Position numbers and translations under genes: made by a program. From Chloroflexota bacterium (GTDB taxonomy: Bacteria > Chloroflexota > Anaerolineae > Anaerolineales > VGOW01), in assembly GCA_016213135.1 (NCBI GenBank), contig JACRBQ010000079.1, forward strand, positions 19,058 to 83,057: 64,000 nt of DNA. Reading direction: 5' to 3'. The notes beneath the pieces were generated by a model. The model searched no databases. It saw only the letters and a list, made by a program, of their open reading frames with translations, and was not told where the DNA came from. Positions 52,905 to 62,024 of the stretch are shown in pieces (position 1 is the first letter of the stretch; each line of letters opens with the position of its first letter).

Positions 52905-53659
52905 CAAAACCCTATTTCCCCGAATCCGCCATGGCCATCGTGGCCCACCCCGACGACATCGACTTCGGCTGCGCCGGCACCCTGGCTCGCTGGGCCAAAG
53001 CCGGCGCCCGAATCAGCGAAGTCCTCTGCACCAGCGGCGACGTGGGCATCGCTACCGCAGGCATGACCAAAGCACAGGCTACTGAAATCCGCGAGGCGGA
53101 ACAGCGCGAGGCCGCCCGACTCATCGGCGCCACCGACGTGGTCTTTTTGCGCGAACCCGATGGCATGCTGCAAGCCACCATGGAACTGCGCAAAAAAATC
53201 GTCCGCGAAATCCGCCGCTTCCGCCCCGAAGTGGTGCTGGTGATGGACCCCACGCTGGTGTGGGCGGGCGACGACTACATCAACCACCCCGACCACCGCG
53301 CCGCCGGCCTTGCCGCCGTCGAAGCCGTCTTCCCCGCCGCCGGGCAGCCCAACCTCTTTGAAGAACTCGAAGCCGAGGGCCTCACTGCCCACAAGCCGCG
53401 CAAAGTCTTCAGCGTCAACTGGCGCGACGGCAACTACTGGGTCTCCATCGACGAGACTTTGGACCTCAAAATCGCCGCCCTGCGCGCCCACAAAAGCCAG
53501 ATGAACGATTGGGACCCCGAACCCCGCATCCGCGAGTGGGCCTCGGAGCGCGCCAAAGGCAAAGAGATGCAATACGCCGAAATCTTCCGCGTGGTCACCC
53601 TCGAAAGCGACGACGACTGGGAAAAACACAAAGGCGTCGTCGTCGGGCGCAAAGGCTAG
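52901..53659 (+). CDS. PIG-L/LmbE family deacetylase (second copy)
   Basis: 252 residues. Metal motif [16 protein letters not shown] and [20 protein letters not shown], typical of zinc N-deacetylases of GlcNAc conjugates. A distinctive C-terminal part ([24 protein letters not shown]) is shared by a bacterial subgroup often found in degradation clusters. Not closely similar to the deacetylase at 19432-20208, so it probably has a different substrate. Coupled to the small upstream gene. Confidence 0.92.
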   Translation: MTKPYFPESAMAIVAHPDDIDFGCAGTLARWAKAGARISEVLCTSGDVGIATAGMTKAQATEIREAEQREAARLIGATDVVFLREPDGMLQATMELRKKIVREIRRFRPEVVLVMDPTLVWAGDDYINHPDHRAAGLAAVEAVFPAAGQPNLFEELEAEGLTAHKPRKVFSVNWRDGNYWVSIDETLDLKIAALRAHKSQMNDWDPEPRIREWASERAKGKEMQYAEIFRVVTLESDDDWEKHKGVVVGRKG

Positions 53660-53687
53660 CCATCCACCAACTTTGGATCGCATCGTC

Positions 53688-53736
53688 GTAGCGTAGCCCC
53701 TTGTGGGCGGCGCACGCGCACAAGGCACTACGCTAC
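53688..53736. repeat. Long imperfect hairpin with GTAGCGTAG arms
   Basis: GTAGCGTAGCCCCTTGTG (53688-53705) mirrors CACAAGGCACTACGCTAC (53719-53736) with two mismatches. It may end transcription after the PIG-L gene. REP-like appearance. Confidence 0.65.
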
Positions 53737-53826
53737 ACAGCGCTCTAACATTGGCGGATTACTCGCCCGGCCCGGGGAACTTTACGGTGTTCGTTCGCAT
53801 CTTAGGATCACGGGCGACCGTTGATC

Positions 53827-54285
53827 ATGCGACGCTTATTGCTCAGTCTCATCACTCTGGCCGCGTTTGCGGCCCTGGCAGGATGCCTCCCCGCCGCGCC
53901 CCCGCCGGACGAGCCAACCCCCACCCTCTCCCCGCGCGCCGTGGGAAGCGTGGTTGCCCTGCCAACCACCGACATCATCCAGGTGACGCCTCCCGCCCCG
54001 CGCCCCACCCATGCTCCTCTCACCGACCCGGTCAAACAACAGTGGGTGCAACTCGCCGTCGACGACCTTGCCCAACGACTCGCCGTCGACCCCGCCCAGA
54101 TCGGCTTTGTGGATTTCCGCGACATCACCTGGCCCGACTCCAGCCTCGGCTGCCCGCAACCCGGCATGGCCTACGCCCAGGTGCTCACCGACGGCTACCT
54201 CATTCAACTGAGCGTCGGCAAACGTCTCTTCGAATATCACGGCGGCGGGCGCGAGCCTCCCTTTTTGTGCGAGAACACTCCTTAA
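53827..54285 (+). CDS. Small secreted lipoprotein
   Basis: 152 residues from the ATG at 53827. Signal peptide RRLLLSLITLAAFAALAGC with lipobox LAGC and lipidated Cys. A proline-rich linker leads to a compact domain (DPVKQQWVQLAVDDLAQRLAV to FLCENTP) containing FVDFRDITWPDSSLGCPQPG and YLIQLSVGKRLFEYHGG. This domain is recurrent in cyanobacterial and Chloroflexota lipoproteins, with no assigned role. A strong terminator follows, so it is likely monocistronic. Confidence 0.85.
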   Translation: MRRLLLSLITLAAFAALAGCLPAAPPPDEPTPTLSPRAVGSVVALPTTDIIQVTPPAPRPTHAPLTDPVKQQWVQLAVDDLAQRLAVDPAQIGFVDFRDITWPDSSLGCPQPGMAYAQVLTDGYLIQLSVGKRLFEYHGGGREPPFLCENTP

Positions 54286-54290
54286 AGCAA

Positions 54291-54324
54291 AACGGCGGGC
54301 CAGTTTGGTGGCCCGCCGTTTTTT
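54291..54324 (+). terminator. Strong Rho-independent terminator
   Basis: Perfect 12-bp stem AACGGCGGGCCA/TGGCCCGCCGTT, 6-nt loop, followed by a run of six T residues. Confidence 0.92.
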
Positions 54325-54403
54325 GTTGCCTTCAGCCGGGCGCCGTTGCGCCCGCCGAACCTAACTCACACTGTGCTTGCTACGCATCATCTCAATAACT
54401 TGG

Positions 54404-54458
54404 GGTGGGGGCAGACCTGTGTGTCTGCCCTGGGCGAACACACAGGTTCGCCCCCACC
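54404..54458. terminator. REP-like hairpin at the 3' end of the subtilase gene
   Basis: GGTGGGGGCAGACCTGTGTG (54404 onwards) pairs with CACACAGGTTCGCCCCCACC ending at 54458, with two mismatches. It lies just beyond the minus-strand subtilase stop and could serve as terminator. The sequence type looks like a dispersed repeat. Confidence 0.65.
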
Positions 54459-54477
54459 ATTTTGAGAAGATACCTTG

Positions 54478-57400
54478 CTACCTTACCTTGCCGTTGAAGT
54501 TCACTATGTACGTGCCTTCAAAGGCGTCGCTGGTCGTCACCACTGTGTTCGTGAAGTTGCCGCGCGAGACACCCTTGGCGCTGTAGGTGATGGTGTGCAC
54601 CGATGGCGTCCCGGCCACGCCGGTGGCAACCAGTTCCGTGGTGTTGGCTACCGGCAGCGTGCCCGTTCCATCCACGTAGTAGTTGTCGCCTTCATTGCCG
54701 TTCAAGGTCTCAGCGCCCACAGTCAACCAGCCGCCGTCGCCGTCGCCGCCGAGCGCGCCATAAGTGAAGCTGATGTCCTCCACGCCATTCAGGCCAATCC
54801 AGATCTGGAAGGAGTCGGCCTTGGAAGTGCTGTATTCCTTCGCGCCTTCCCAGTCCAGCACCAGCCAGCAGGTGGGGCCGTCGCACAGGACAGCCGCGCG
54901 CAAATCGCCGCCGCCATCGCTGTCGCTCAAGTTCAGGTCAGTCCACCACGGGGCCAGCACGTTGTTCGGTCGGGCAGTGTCGGGGAAGGCCTGATTGATG
55001 TAGTCCACGTCGCTGCCTGTGCCGCCGCCCACCACCGCGTAACCGTTGGAAGTGGCGCCAATGCTGGTGTAGGTCTGACCCGCAAAGATAAACGGATCGA
55101 CGTCGTAGTTGACGATGGTCTCATCACCGATGCCGGCCTCCGGCGGAACGCCGAACCCCGAGAGCGGCAGGTAGCCCGCCGGCGACAAGCCGGGGGCCAC
55201 GGTCACCGTCGGGTCGGCCGAGCCGACCAGCGTGTCGTTGTAGGTCAGCCCGTTGCCGTTCTGGGTGGCGCCCACCAAACTGCCGCCCACCAGCTTGAGC
55301 TGGCTGGGCAGGTCGTCGGCCAGGGCCACGGTTGCCGGGTCGAGCGAAGTGTTGGTCACCGTGATGGTGCAGTCGGTCGTAGCGCCCATGTTTATCTGAG
55401 CGGGATCGCACGTTTTGGTGACCGTCAGGGTGTCGGGCGCGCCGCGCACGATCGTCACTGGCAGGTGAGCCGTGGTCGTGCCCTTGGTCAGCGTGATCAT
55501 GCCAAAGCGCACCGTGCCATCCGCCACGCCGGAGGCGTCAATTTTGATATTGAACGTGACATCGCCATTGGCGGGCACGGTCACGCTCGGCGGCACCGTG
55601 ATCTTCATGCCGGCGCCTGCGGTTGCCTTGATCGTCCACCTCCCGCCCTTGCCGCTCATATCGTGAGCCGTGCGTTGCAGGGTCATGATGCCCGGCATGT
55701 TGGGGATGTAGATGCTTGGGTAGTTGGCGTCCCACAGATCATTTTCATGAGCCACGAATTCGGCCCCTGTGGATTGGAACGCGATGCCGGGGTTGCCGGC
55801 CTTGGTCAGGTCCACGCGGCCAGAGCCGTAATCAAAGGCGTTGGCGGGAGTGATGCCGTCTTCCTTGAATACCTTCTTGGTCTTGGCGGTGGTCATGAGC
55901 GCCGACTTGATCTGACCCGGCGTCCAAGTGTAGTGCAGGGCCTTGAGAAGCGCCGCCGAGCCGGCCATGTGCGGGCTGGACATGGACGTGCCGGCGATAG
56001 CCTGGAACAGTTCACCGTGAGGCCCGGTGAGCGGGTCTGCGCCCAGGGGCGAGTTCCCGGCCAGAATCTGAACGCCGGGGGCGGTGATATCGGGCTTGCT
56101 CATGCCCAACCATTGCCCGGGGCCGCCGCGCGAGCTGAAGCCGGCCATCACGTCACCCTTGGCTGTGCCCTTGGTGGCGGCGGAGATCGTCGCCGTCACG
56201 TTCGGATGGCCCGCAAGGAAGTTGAGCAGCTTGGTGCCGGCATCGGCCTGAATGTGCGAGGCGGGCAGGTAGTGGTTGTCGGTTTCCTGATCCTGCGTTA
56301 CTGCGTTGTAGAGGATCATGCCCACAGCCCCGCCGGCCAACACGTTGATGCCCTTCTGCACGCGGGCGTTGGTGCCGCGCTGGCAGACCACAATCTCGTT
56401 CAGGAAGTCGGTCGCGCCGTAGTCTGTCTTGAGGCATTTCTCGTCGCCCACGGGAATGACCACCGCAACGGCCGCGCCGCTGGCGGCAGTGACCGACACG
56501 CCGGGCAGGTTGAGGGATGCGCCGTCGGTGGAACTCAGGCTAACCCGGTTAACAAAGGCGCGCTTCTGCGAGCTGGCGCCCACGGTCAGAATCCACGGCG
56601 AGCTGTTGTCCACCGTGTCGGGGCCCGGGCCGCTGTTGCCCGCCGAAGCCGACACAAAGATGCCGGCGTTGTAGGCATCGAGCCACGCCAGCCCGTCGTC
56701 GTCGGTGTACGGGTTGTTGGCCCCGCCGCCGATGGAGTAGTTGATCACGTCCACGCCGTCGGCGACGGCCTGCTGAATACCGGCCACGATGTCGCTGGTG
56801 TAGCCGCCCTCCAGGCCCAGCACTTTGTACATGACCACGTACGCGCGCGGGGCAATGCCGGAGACGTTACCGTACGACACGCCGAAGATGCTGGCCGCCA
56901 CACCGGCGTTGCCGGCGGCGGTGCTGGCCGTGTGCGTGCCGTGGCCGCCGTCGTCGCGGGCCGAGTCGAACTCTTCGGGCGTCAGGCCGATCTGGGCCTT
57001 GTAGGTGACAAGTTCATCATAAGCGCCGATGAGTTTGTTGTTGCAGGTGAACGGCACGTCGTTCGCGTTCCAGGCGGTGTTGCCGAAATCGCAATCGTAA
57101 GCGCCGCCCGGAGCGACGTAGGGCTTGCCGGAGGGGTCGGGATCGGAGAACGAGGGGTGCTCCGGCCAAATGCCGGTGTCGAGCACGCCGACCACGATAC
57201 CCTCACCTGCGCTTTCCTGTCCGCCCTGCGCATTCCACGCCGTGGGCGCGCCGATGAACTGCGGGCTGCTGTCGGTGTCAGGCTGATGCAGGGTGTCGGC
57301 GGAAACGCGCGCCACACCCGGCAGCGACGAGAGCCGATTGACCAGCCGCGCCGGCAGGATGACCGATACACCGCCCAGCACCAAATCGTAGCGGTGCATG

Positions 57401-57762
57401 AGGCGGGCCTCGGGCGCCACAGAGGCCATGGCGGCGGCGAAGGCGTCAATGCGCTGGTTCACGTAAGCTTGATAGGCGAGGCTCTCCCCGGACTTGAAGT
57501 CCGGTTTGGCATCGCCCACCTTCACGGCAGCAAAACCATCCACCCCGCCGGTGTAGCTGGCGACGGGCGTAACGTTGAGCTTGACGAGGACGCTGACGAG
57601 CGTATCGGATTTTGTGGCGTCGTACTGCGAGTCGGGAGTCAGGCCGGAGGCCGTGAACCGACTGACGCCTTCCTGTGCCATAGCCGAGGAAGCCAACGCA
57701 AGAATTAGCGACAGGCTTACCAGCACATGGACAAGTTTGAGTGTGCGACCATGTTTCAACAT
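54478..57762 (-). CDS. Large secreted subtilisin-like serine protease (S8)
   Basis: 1094 residues from the ATG at 57762 (AGGAG seven nt upstream; an ATG five codons earlier overlaps that site). Signal peptide (about 1-32), I9-type propeptide, then the catalytic domain: Asp near 194 (VGVLDTGIWPEHPSF), His near 276 (GGHGTHTASTAAG) and Ser near 592 (AGTSMSSPHMAGSAALLK). A PA domain is inserted before the Ser motif. The tail has Fn3-like and DUF11-like parts (TVTKTCDPAQINMGATTDC) and a final beta domain without membrane anchor. It probably digests external protein. A perfect anti-SD-complementary stretch is in its leader. Confidence 0.95.
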   Translation of the reverse strand: MLKHGRTLKLVHVLVSLSLILALASSAMAQEGVSRFTASGLTPDSQYDATKSDTLVSVLVKLNVTPVASYTGGVDGFAAVKVGDAKPDFKSGESLAYQAYVNQRIDAFAAAMASVAPEARLMHRYDLVLGGVSVILPARLVNRLSSLPGVARVSADTLHQPDTDSSPQFIGAPTAWNAQGGQESAGEGIVVGVLDTGIWPEHPSFSDPDPSGKPYVAPGGAYDCDFGNTAWNANDVPFTCNNKLIGAYDELVTYKAQIGLTPEEFDSARDDGGHGTHTASTAAGNAGVAASIFGVSYGNVSGIAPRAYVVMYKVLGLEGGYTSDIVAGIQQAVADGVDVINYSIGGGANNPYTDDDGLAWLDAYNAGIFVSASAGNSGPGPDTVDNSSPWILTVGASSQKRAFVNRVSLSSTDGASLNLPGVSVTAASGAAVAVVIPVGDEKCLKTDYGATDFLNEIVVCQRGTNARVQKGINVLAGGAVGMILYNAVTQDQETDNHYLPASHIQADAGTKLLNFLAGHPNVTATISAATKGTAKGDVMAGFSSRGGPGQWLGMSKPDITAPGVQILAGNSPLGADPLTGPHGELFQAIAGTSMSSPHMAGSAALLKALHYTWTPGQIKSALMTTAKTKKVFKEDGITPANAFDYGSGRVDLTKAGNPGIAFQSTGAEFVAHENDLWDANYPSIYIPNMPGIMTLQRTAHDMSGKGGRWTIKATAGAGMKITVPPSVTVPANGDVTFNIKIDASGVADGTVRFGMITLTKGTTTAHLPVTIVRGAPDTLTVTKTCDPAQINMGATTDCTITVTNTSLDPATVALADDLPSQLKLVGGSLVGATQNGNGLTYNDTLVGSADPTVTVAPGLSPAGYLPLSGFGVPPEAGIGDETIVNYDVDPFIFAGQTYTSIGATSNGYAVVGGGTGSDVDYINQAFPDTARPNNVLAPWWTDLNLSDSDGGGDLRAAVLCDGPTCWLVLDWEGAKEYSTSKADSFQIWIGLNGVEDISFTYGALGGDGDGGWLTVGAETLNGNEGDNYYVDGTGTLPVANTTELVATGVAGTPSVHTITYSAKGVSRGNFTNTVVTTSDAFEGTYIVNFNGKVR

Positions 57763-57840
57763 GCCAAATCTCCTCATAGTTTGAATGCTTGGATGCAGCT
57801 TGTTTCCGATGGTGGGTGTTACGTCAGCGAGTCGTGAATT

Positions 57841-57854
57841 TGGTCACCTCCTGT
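57841..57854 (-). promoter_or_regulatory. Orphan Shine-Dalgarno-like element in the subtilase leader
   Basis: ACAGGAGGTGACCA on the minus strand, about 80 nt before the subtilase ATG and with no start codon nearby. Resembles the 5'-stabilising SD elements of some Gram-positive mRNAs. A relative is at 63303-63313. Confidence 0.4.
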
Positions 57855-57861
57855 CCGGGGA

Positions 57862-58962
57862 CTAATGCCCCCACGCCCGCAATTCGTAACGGGCCACGCT
57901 CTGGCCCAGCGGGCCGGCGCAGGCCTCGAAATCCAGCGCCTTGCCGCCGGTCACATCCGGCAGGTCGGCGTCGTAGCCGTCGCTCATGTTGATGACTGCG
58001 TTTTGAGCGTCGAACAACACGGCCACGATATACAAGTATTCCGACAGCTCTGCGCCGGGGTTGCGCACCGTGCCCGACAGGCAATAGTCGTCGCCGTCGA
58101 AGTATTGCGTGACATTGTAAATATCGAAGTCCTGCCGGGGCGTCGGTTGCGCCTCTCCGTTTTCGATGGTCAGCGTGTAACTGGCCGCGCTGCGAATGCC
58201 CAGCACCAGAAGACTGAACGGCACGCGCCCGCCCGGCGGCGCGATGTCCATCGGATAGCCGTCGCTGGTTCTACTCTCGTCGGCTATGACGTTGCCGCTT
58301 TCGTCATAAAATGTGCCGTAGATCCGGTTGATCGTTTGCGTGGATGAGGAGTTGTTCACCGCATCGCCAAACACCGTCAGGCTATTAGCAACGGCGTCGG
58401 GCTGCACCCGCAAGCTGGTAAAGGTCCAGCCGGTGAGGTTGCCCATCACGGTGGCCGTGGCGGTCGGCGTTGGTGCGCCGGTGGACGTTTCAGTGGACGT
58501 GGCGGTGGATGACGCCGTGGCCGTTGCCGTGCTCTGCGCAGCAGACGTGGCCGTTGCGGTGGTCGTAGGAGTGCTCGTTGCGACTCCGGCAGCGGTGGCC
58601 GTTGTAGCCACAGCACCGGGCGTGGGCAGCATGCCGCCAGGGACGGCGGCGGTGGCAGTGGTGGCGGAGGCGGGTGTGCCAGTGGCATCCGGCGGCTCAA
58701 GCGGCGCGGCGCTAGGGGTGGCGGTCTGGGTGACCGGAGGAATCAAAGTAGCCGCAAGAGTCTGCGTAGGAGTCGGTGTTTGCGAAAGCTTCACCGCAGA
58801 AATGGCCTGGGGCATAAAAGCAAGGATCGTGACTATTGAGTAAATGAGCGCCGACACGACAAGAGCGCCGGTTGCCCAGGCAACAAACTCCAAGGTGCCG
58901 CCGCGTTTACGTTTGTTGTTACGGGAAACCCCTGGTCGGTTGTGCGATGTGGGAGGCCTCAT
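57862..58962 (-). CDS. Membrane-anchored FxLYD-domain surface protein
   Basis: 366 residues. Short cytosolic basic N-terminus, one membrane helix (about 27-50, FVAWATGALVVSALIYSIVTILAF), a long Thr/Ala/Pro linker (about 60-175) and a C-terminal beta region with two repeats of the FxLYD kind (SLRVQPDAVANSLTVFGDAVNNSS and YFDGDDYCLSGTVRNPGAELSEYLYIVAVLFD). Type II topology places the domains outside. It lies just upstream of the subtilase on the same strand and may be part of the same secreted system. Function unknown. Confidence 0.82.
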   Translation of the reverse strand: MRPPTSHNRPGVSRNNKRKRGGTLEFVAWATGALVVSALIYSIVTILAFMPQAISAVKLSQTPTPTQTLAATLIPPVTQTATPSAAPLEPPDATGTPASATTATAAVPGGMLPTPGAVATTATAAGVATSTPTTTATATSAAQSTATATASSTATSTETSTGAPTPTATATVMGNLTGWTFTSLRVQPDAVANSLTVFGDAVNNSSSTQTINRIYGTFYDESGNVIADESRTSDGYPMDIAPPGGRVPFSLLVLGIRSAASYTLTIENGEAQPTPRQDFDIYNVTQYFDGDDYCLSGTVRNPGAELSEYLYIVAVLFDAQNAVINMSDGYDADLPDVTGGKALDFEACAGPLGQSVARYELRAWGH

Positions 58963-59399
58963 TGCGTTGGAACCGGCCTCCGCTCGAAGTGTCTAAATTG
59001 GCAAAGAACCACGGCAGCTCCATTGTTTGCATGGGACAGGCCCACGCATGCCTAGTCATGGTATCCAAGTCCTTCCAAGTTTGTCAAGTGTCAAGCGACA
59101 CGATCTTAGTTTTTCTTATAGTTTATGTCCGACAATCGAAATCGCCACAAGAAAGGCGGCAACAAGAGCGCGAAACCCGCCTTCGCGCACCCAGGCCGCC
59201 GCCGGAGAGCGGGTTTGCGCCTTCAATGGGCGCTTGCGAGGCGCAGACTGCCGCGAAATATGTCACTCGGCGCGTCAAATTGACGGCGCAAGCACAATTG
59301 GCCCATCTCATTTATAATCCGCCTCCGGCGGCCCAGGTGAACTGACGCCGACTACCTCCCCATACTTCGACGGTGAGCAGCAGGAGCCAAACGACCCTT
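58963..59399. other. Divergent intergenic region without a visible gene
   Basis: About 430 nt. It contains an A+T-rich patch (59100-59150, TTAGTTTTTCTTATAGTTTA) suited to the minus-strand promoter, an AAACCCGC...GCGGGTTT inverted pair near 59175-59220, and TATAAT at 59313-59318 for the nucleoside hydrolase gene. Short open frames here have no family resemblance. Confidence 0.6.
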
Positions 59400-60323
59400 A
59401 TGACAAAAACGCCGGTGTTGATGAGCCACGATGGCGGGGTGGACGATTATCTCTCCACCATTTTGCTGATGACGATGGAGCATGTGGAAACGCTAGGTAT
59501 TGTGGTCACGCCCGCCGATTGCTACATTGAACCGGCGGTGAGCGCCACGCGCAAAATCCTTGACCTGATGGGCGTGACGGACATCACGGTGGCCCGCAGC
59601 ACCGTGCGCGGCCTCAACCCCTTCCCGCGCGTGTTCCGCCGCGACTCGTTCACCATCGACCATTTGCCCATCCTCAACGAAAACGATACTATCCGCACGC
59701 CGCTGGCCGCCGAGAGCGGGCAAGCGTTTATGGCTCGTGTGCTGCGCCAGGCCCCCGAGCCGGTGACCATTCTGGAAACCGGCCCCTTTAGTACCCTCGC
59801 CGCCGCGCTGGATGTAGACCCCGGCATCGAAGCCAAGATCAAGCGCATTGTGTGGATGGGCGGCGCGCTCAACGTCCCCGGCAACGTGGACCCGATCATG
59901 GAGGGCGGGCAGGATGTGTCGGCGGAGTGGAACGTGTATTGGGACCCGCTCGCTGCCGCCCGCGTGTGGGAGACTTCCATCCCTATCACCATGTGCCCCC
60001 TCGATATCACCAACCACGTGCCCGTCACTTCCGAATTCGTCCGCCGGCTTGGCCGACAGCGCCGCCATCCCATGTCCGATCTCGCCGGGCAGTGCTATGC
60101 TCTCGTCACCCATCAGGATTACTTCTTTTGGGACGTGCTGACCACGGCCTACCTCGGGCGCCCCGACCTGTTTGAAACCCGCGACTGGGAAACCGTCATC
60201 GTCACCGAAGGCGTGAGCCAGGGGCGCACCAAAGTGCAGCCGGGCGGCCGCCGGGTAACTGCGCTCGACAAAGTGGACACGGCGCAGTTCTACGAATACA
60301 TGCTTACGCAGTGGGCGCGGTAA
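59400..60323 (+). CDS. Inosine/uridine-preferring nucleoside hydrolase
   Basis: 307 residues from the ATG at 59400. Calcium-site region SHDGGVDDYLSTILLM is the variant of DxDxxxDD in which the first Asp is Ser. VWMGGALNVPGN, AEWNVYWDPLAAARVWE and MCPLDITNHVPVT follow the family order. It splits ribonucleosides into base and ribose. With the ribokinase 14 nt downstream and a BMP-type nucleoside-binding lipoprotein at the end of the cluster, it looks like the cytosolic step of nucleoside salvage. Confidence 0.92.
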   Translation: MTKTPVLMSHDGGVDDYLSTILLMTMEHVETLGIVVTPADCYIEPAVSATRKILDLMGVTDITVARSTVRGLNPFPRVFRRDSFTIDHLPILNENDTIRTPLAAESGQAFMARVLRQAPEPVTILETGPFSTLAAALDVDPGIEAKIKRIVWMGGALNVPGNVDPIMEGGQDVSAEWNVYWDPLAAARVWETSIPITMCPLDITNHVPVTSEFVRRLGRQRRHPMSDLAGQCYALVTHQDYFFWDVLTTAYLGRPDLFETRDWETVIVTEGVSQGRTKVQPGGRRVTALDKVDTAQFYEYMLTQWAR

Positions 60324-60337
60324 ACAAGAAACCCCTT

Positions 60338-61291
60338 ATGCGTGGACCTAAACCCAGGATAACGGTCGTCGGTTCCTTCGCGGTGGGCCTCACCCTGCGC
60401 GCCCCGCGCTTCCCGGTCAAAGGCGAAACCATTATCGGCTCCGACTTTGACATCGGCCCCGGCGGCAAAGGCTCCAATCAGGCCGTGGGCGCGGCGCGGC
60501 TGGGCGCTGAAAGCCACCTCGTGGCCGTCATCGGCGCCGACATTTTTGGCGACGTGGGCGTGAACCTGTATGAGCAGGAAGGCGTAGGCATCGAGCATCT
60601 GCGCCGCACCTCCGAGCGCAACACCGGCGTGGGCTTCATCACCCTCAACGCCGAGGGCGACAACCACATCGTGCTCGATATGGGCGCCAACCACTTGCTC
60701 TCGCCCGCCGACGTGGACGCCGCCGAAGGCCTCATTGCCTCCAGCGACGTGGTGCTGAGCGTGCTGGAGATCAGCCCGGCCACGGCAGCGCGCGGCATGG
60801 CGCTGGCTCGCAAGCACGGCGTCACCTCCATCCTCAACCCGGCCCCCGCGCAACCGCTCGACGATTCGCTGCTGTCGCAGGTGGACGTGCTCACCCCCAA
60901 CGAAAGCGAACTGCGCATCCTGTGCGGCCTGCCGCCCGACGACCCCACCGGCACGCTGGAACTGGCCCATCGCCTGCAGCAGCGCGGCGTGCGGAATCTG
61001 GTGGTCACGCGCGGCGGCGACGGCGCGCTCATCATCACCGCCGACGGCCACACCGAACATGTGCCGGGGAAAAAGGTGAGCGTGGTAGATTCCACCGGCG
61101 CGGGCGACGCCTTTACCTGCGCGCTGGCCGTGGCCCTGGCTGAAGGCAAGCCGTTGAAAGAAGCGGTGGAATTTGCCGTGTGCGCGGGGGCATTGGCCTG
61201 CACGCAGTTGGGGGTGATTCCGGCGTTGGCGGGGAGGGGTGAGGTGGAGGCGATGCTTCTCGACCTTGACTTTCTGCCTCGGCCAGACTAG
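60338..61291 (+). CDS. PfkB-family sugar kinase, probable ribokinase
   Basis: 317 residues from the ATG at 60338. Family motifs: GSFAVGLTLRAPRFPVKGET, GPGGKGSNQAVGAARLGA, NPAPAQPLDDSLLSQVDVLTPNESEL and the catalytic anion hole DSTGAGDAFTCALAVALAEG. It would phosphorylate ribose released by the adjacent nucleoside hydrolase to ribose-5-phosphate. Short spacing implies one transcript. It could also act on another pentose or nucleoside. Confidence 0.94.
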   Translation: MRGPKPRITVVGSFAVGLTLRAPRFPVKGETIIGSDFDIGPGGKGSNQAVGAARLGAESHLVAVIGADIFGDVGVNLYEQEGVGIEHLRRTSERNTGVGFITLNAEGDNHIVLDMGANHLLSPADVDAAEGLIASSDVVLSVLEISPATAARGMALARKHGVTSILNPAPAQPLDDSLLSQVDVLTPNESELRILCGLPPDDPTGTLELAHRLQQRGVRNLVVTRGGDGALIITADGHTEHVPGKKVSVVDSTGAGDAFTCALAVALAEGKPLKEAVEFAVCAGALACTQLGVIPALAGRGEVEAMLLDLDFLPRPD

Positions 61292-61333
61292 GCTCCGTTT
61301 AGCCAATCGAATTAGCCAATGGGGAGGTGGAAG

Positions 61334-61630
61334 ATGACAACGAAAAACGGCCGCGCGCTGGCCGCCACCGAAGTGAAGAATCGGTTTGGACAGGTTCTGA
61401 GCGAGGTCCGGCGCACGGGTGGCCCGATCGTTGTCCAGCGTGGCGGCAAACCCGTGGCCGTCATTCTGAGCATTGAGTCGTACGAGCGCCTGCGCCCCAA
61501 AAGGACGCAAGCAAATCGGCGCGATGCGGCGCTGGCCGCATTCGGAATGTGGGCCGAGCGCGCCGACATAGATGACGAGTGGCTGGCCCGTGGGCGCGCG
61601 CGCTGGCGCAGTGAGTGGCAGAATGAGTGA
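61334..61630 (+). CDS. Phd/YefM-family antitoxin
   Basis: 98 residues from the ATG at 61334 (GGAGGTGG six nt upstream). The fold is Phd/YefM: ATEVKNRFGQVLSEVRRTGGPIVVQRGGKPVAVILSIESYERL. A C-terminal tail (WAERADIDDEWLARGRARWRSEW) would bind the toxin. It probably binds its own promoter and neutralises the PIN protein encoded next. The toxin gene overlaps its end by eight nt. Confidence 0.92.
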   Translation: MTTKNGRALAATEVKNRFGQVLSEVRRTGGPIVVQRGGKPVAVILSIESYERLRPKRTQANRRDAALAAFGMWAERADIDDEWLARGRARWRSEWQNE

Positions 61631-62024
61631 ACCGGACGGCCTGCTTTTCGACACAGGGGCTTTGATTGACATCTACCGAGGGCGGCCCGTGACGCGCCCT
61701 CGGTTTCAGTCTGTTGTGGATGGAAGCCTGATCGGCTATCTGTCCGTCATCAGCGAGGCTGAACTGTGGCGCAGGGTGAAGCCCGTTGAGGTGGATCGCC
61801 ACGAGGCCATCTTGTCGTATTTCACTGTCATGTCGCTGGATTCGTCCGCCGCGCGGCTGGCCGGGGAATGGATGCAGAAATACGAAGCGCACGGACTGGG
61901 ATGGATGGCTGCCCTGATTACCGCCACAGCCAGGCGAGCAGGACTGAGAGTGCTCACCCGTGATGCCAAGTTAGCCCAGGCGTTGGCTGCCGAGAGCCAG
62001 TTTGAGGTATATCCGGTTCAATGA
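61623..62024 (+). CDS. PIN-domain toxin (VapC-like ribonuclease)
   Basis: 133 residues from the ATG at 61623. Acidic motif 1 LLFDTGALIDIYRG, Glu in SVISEAELWRRV, and the C-terminal TRDAKLAQAL. The third Asp (usually DALIAATA) is Ala here (MAALITATA), so the metal site may be weakened or the pair inactive. Members cleave tRNA or rRNA. Its stop overlaps the start of the UroD-family gene (ATGA), an unusual fusion of a toxin module into a metabolic operon. Confidence 0.88.
   Translation: MSEPDGLLFDTGALIDIYRGRPVTRPRFQSVVDGSLIGYLSVISEAELWRRVKPVEVDRHEAILSYFTVMSLDSSAARLAGEWMQKYEAHGLGWMAALITATARRAGLRVLTRDAKLAQALAAESQFEVYPVQ

Noticed and set aside
53703-54398. 231-codon frame overlapping the small lipoprotein
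   Set aside because: It overlaps the lipoprotein gene in another frame, runs through the terminator and has no signal or domain.
54475-57708. A 1077-codon plus-strand open frame opposite the subtilase gene
   Set aside because: It is a shadow of codon bias on the other strand. It has no recognisable domain, while the minus strand shows a full subtilase with triad and signal peptide.
60290-61672. 460-codon minus-strand frame across ribokinase
   Set aside because: Antisense shadow spanning two well-supported plus-strand genes.
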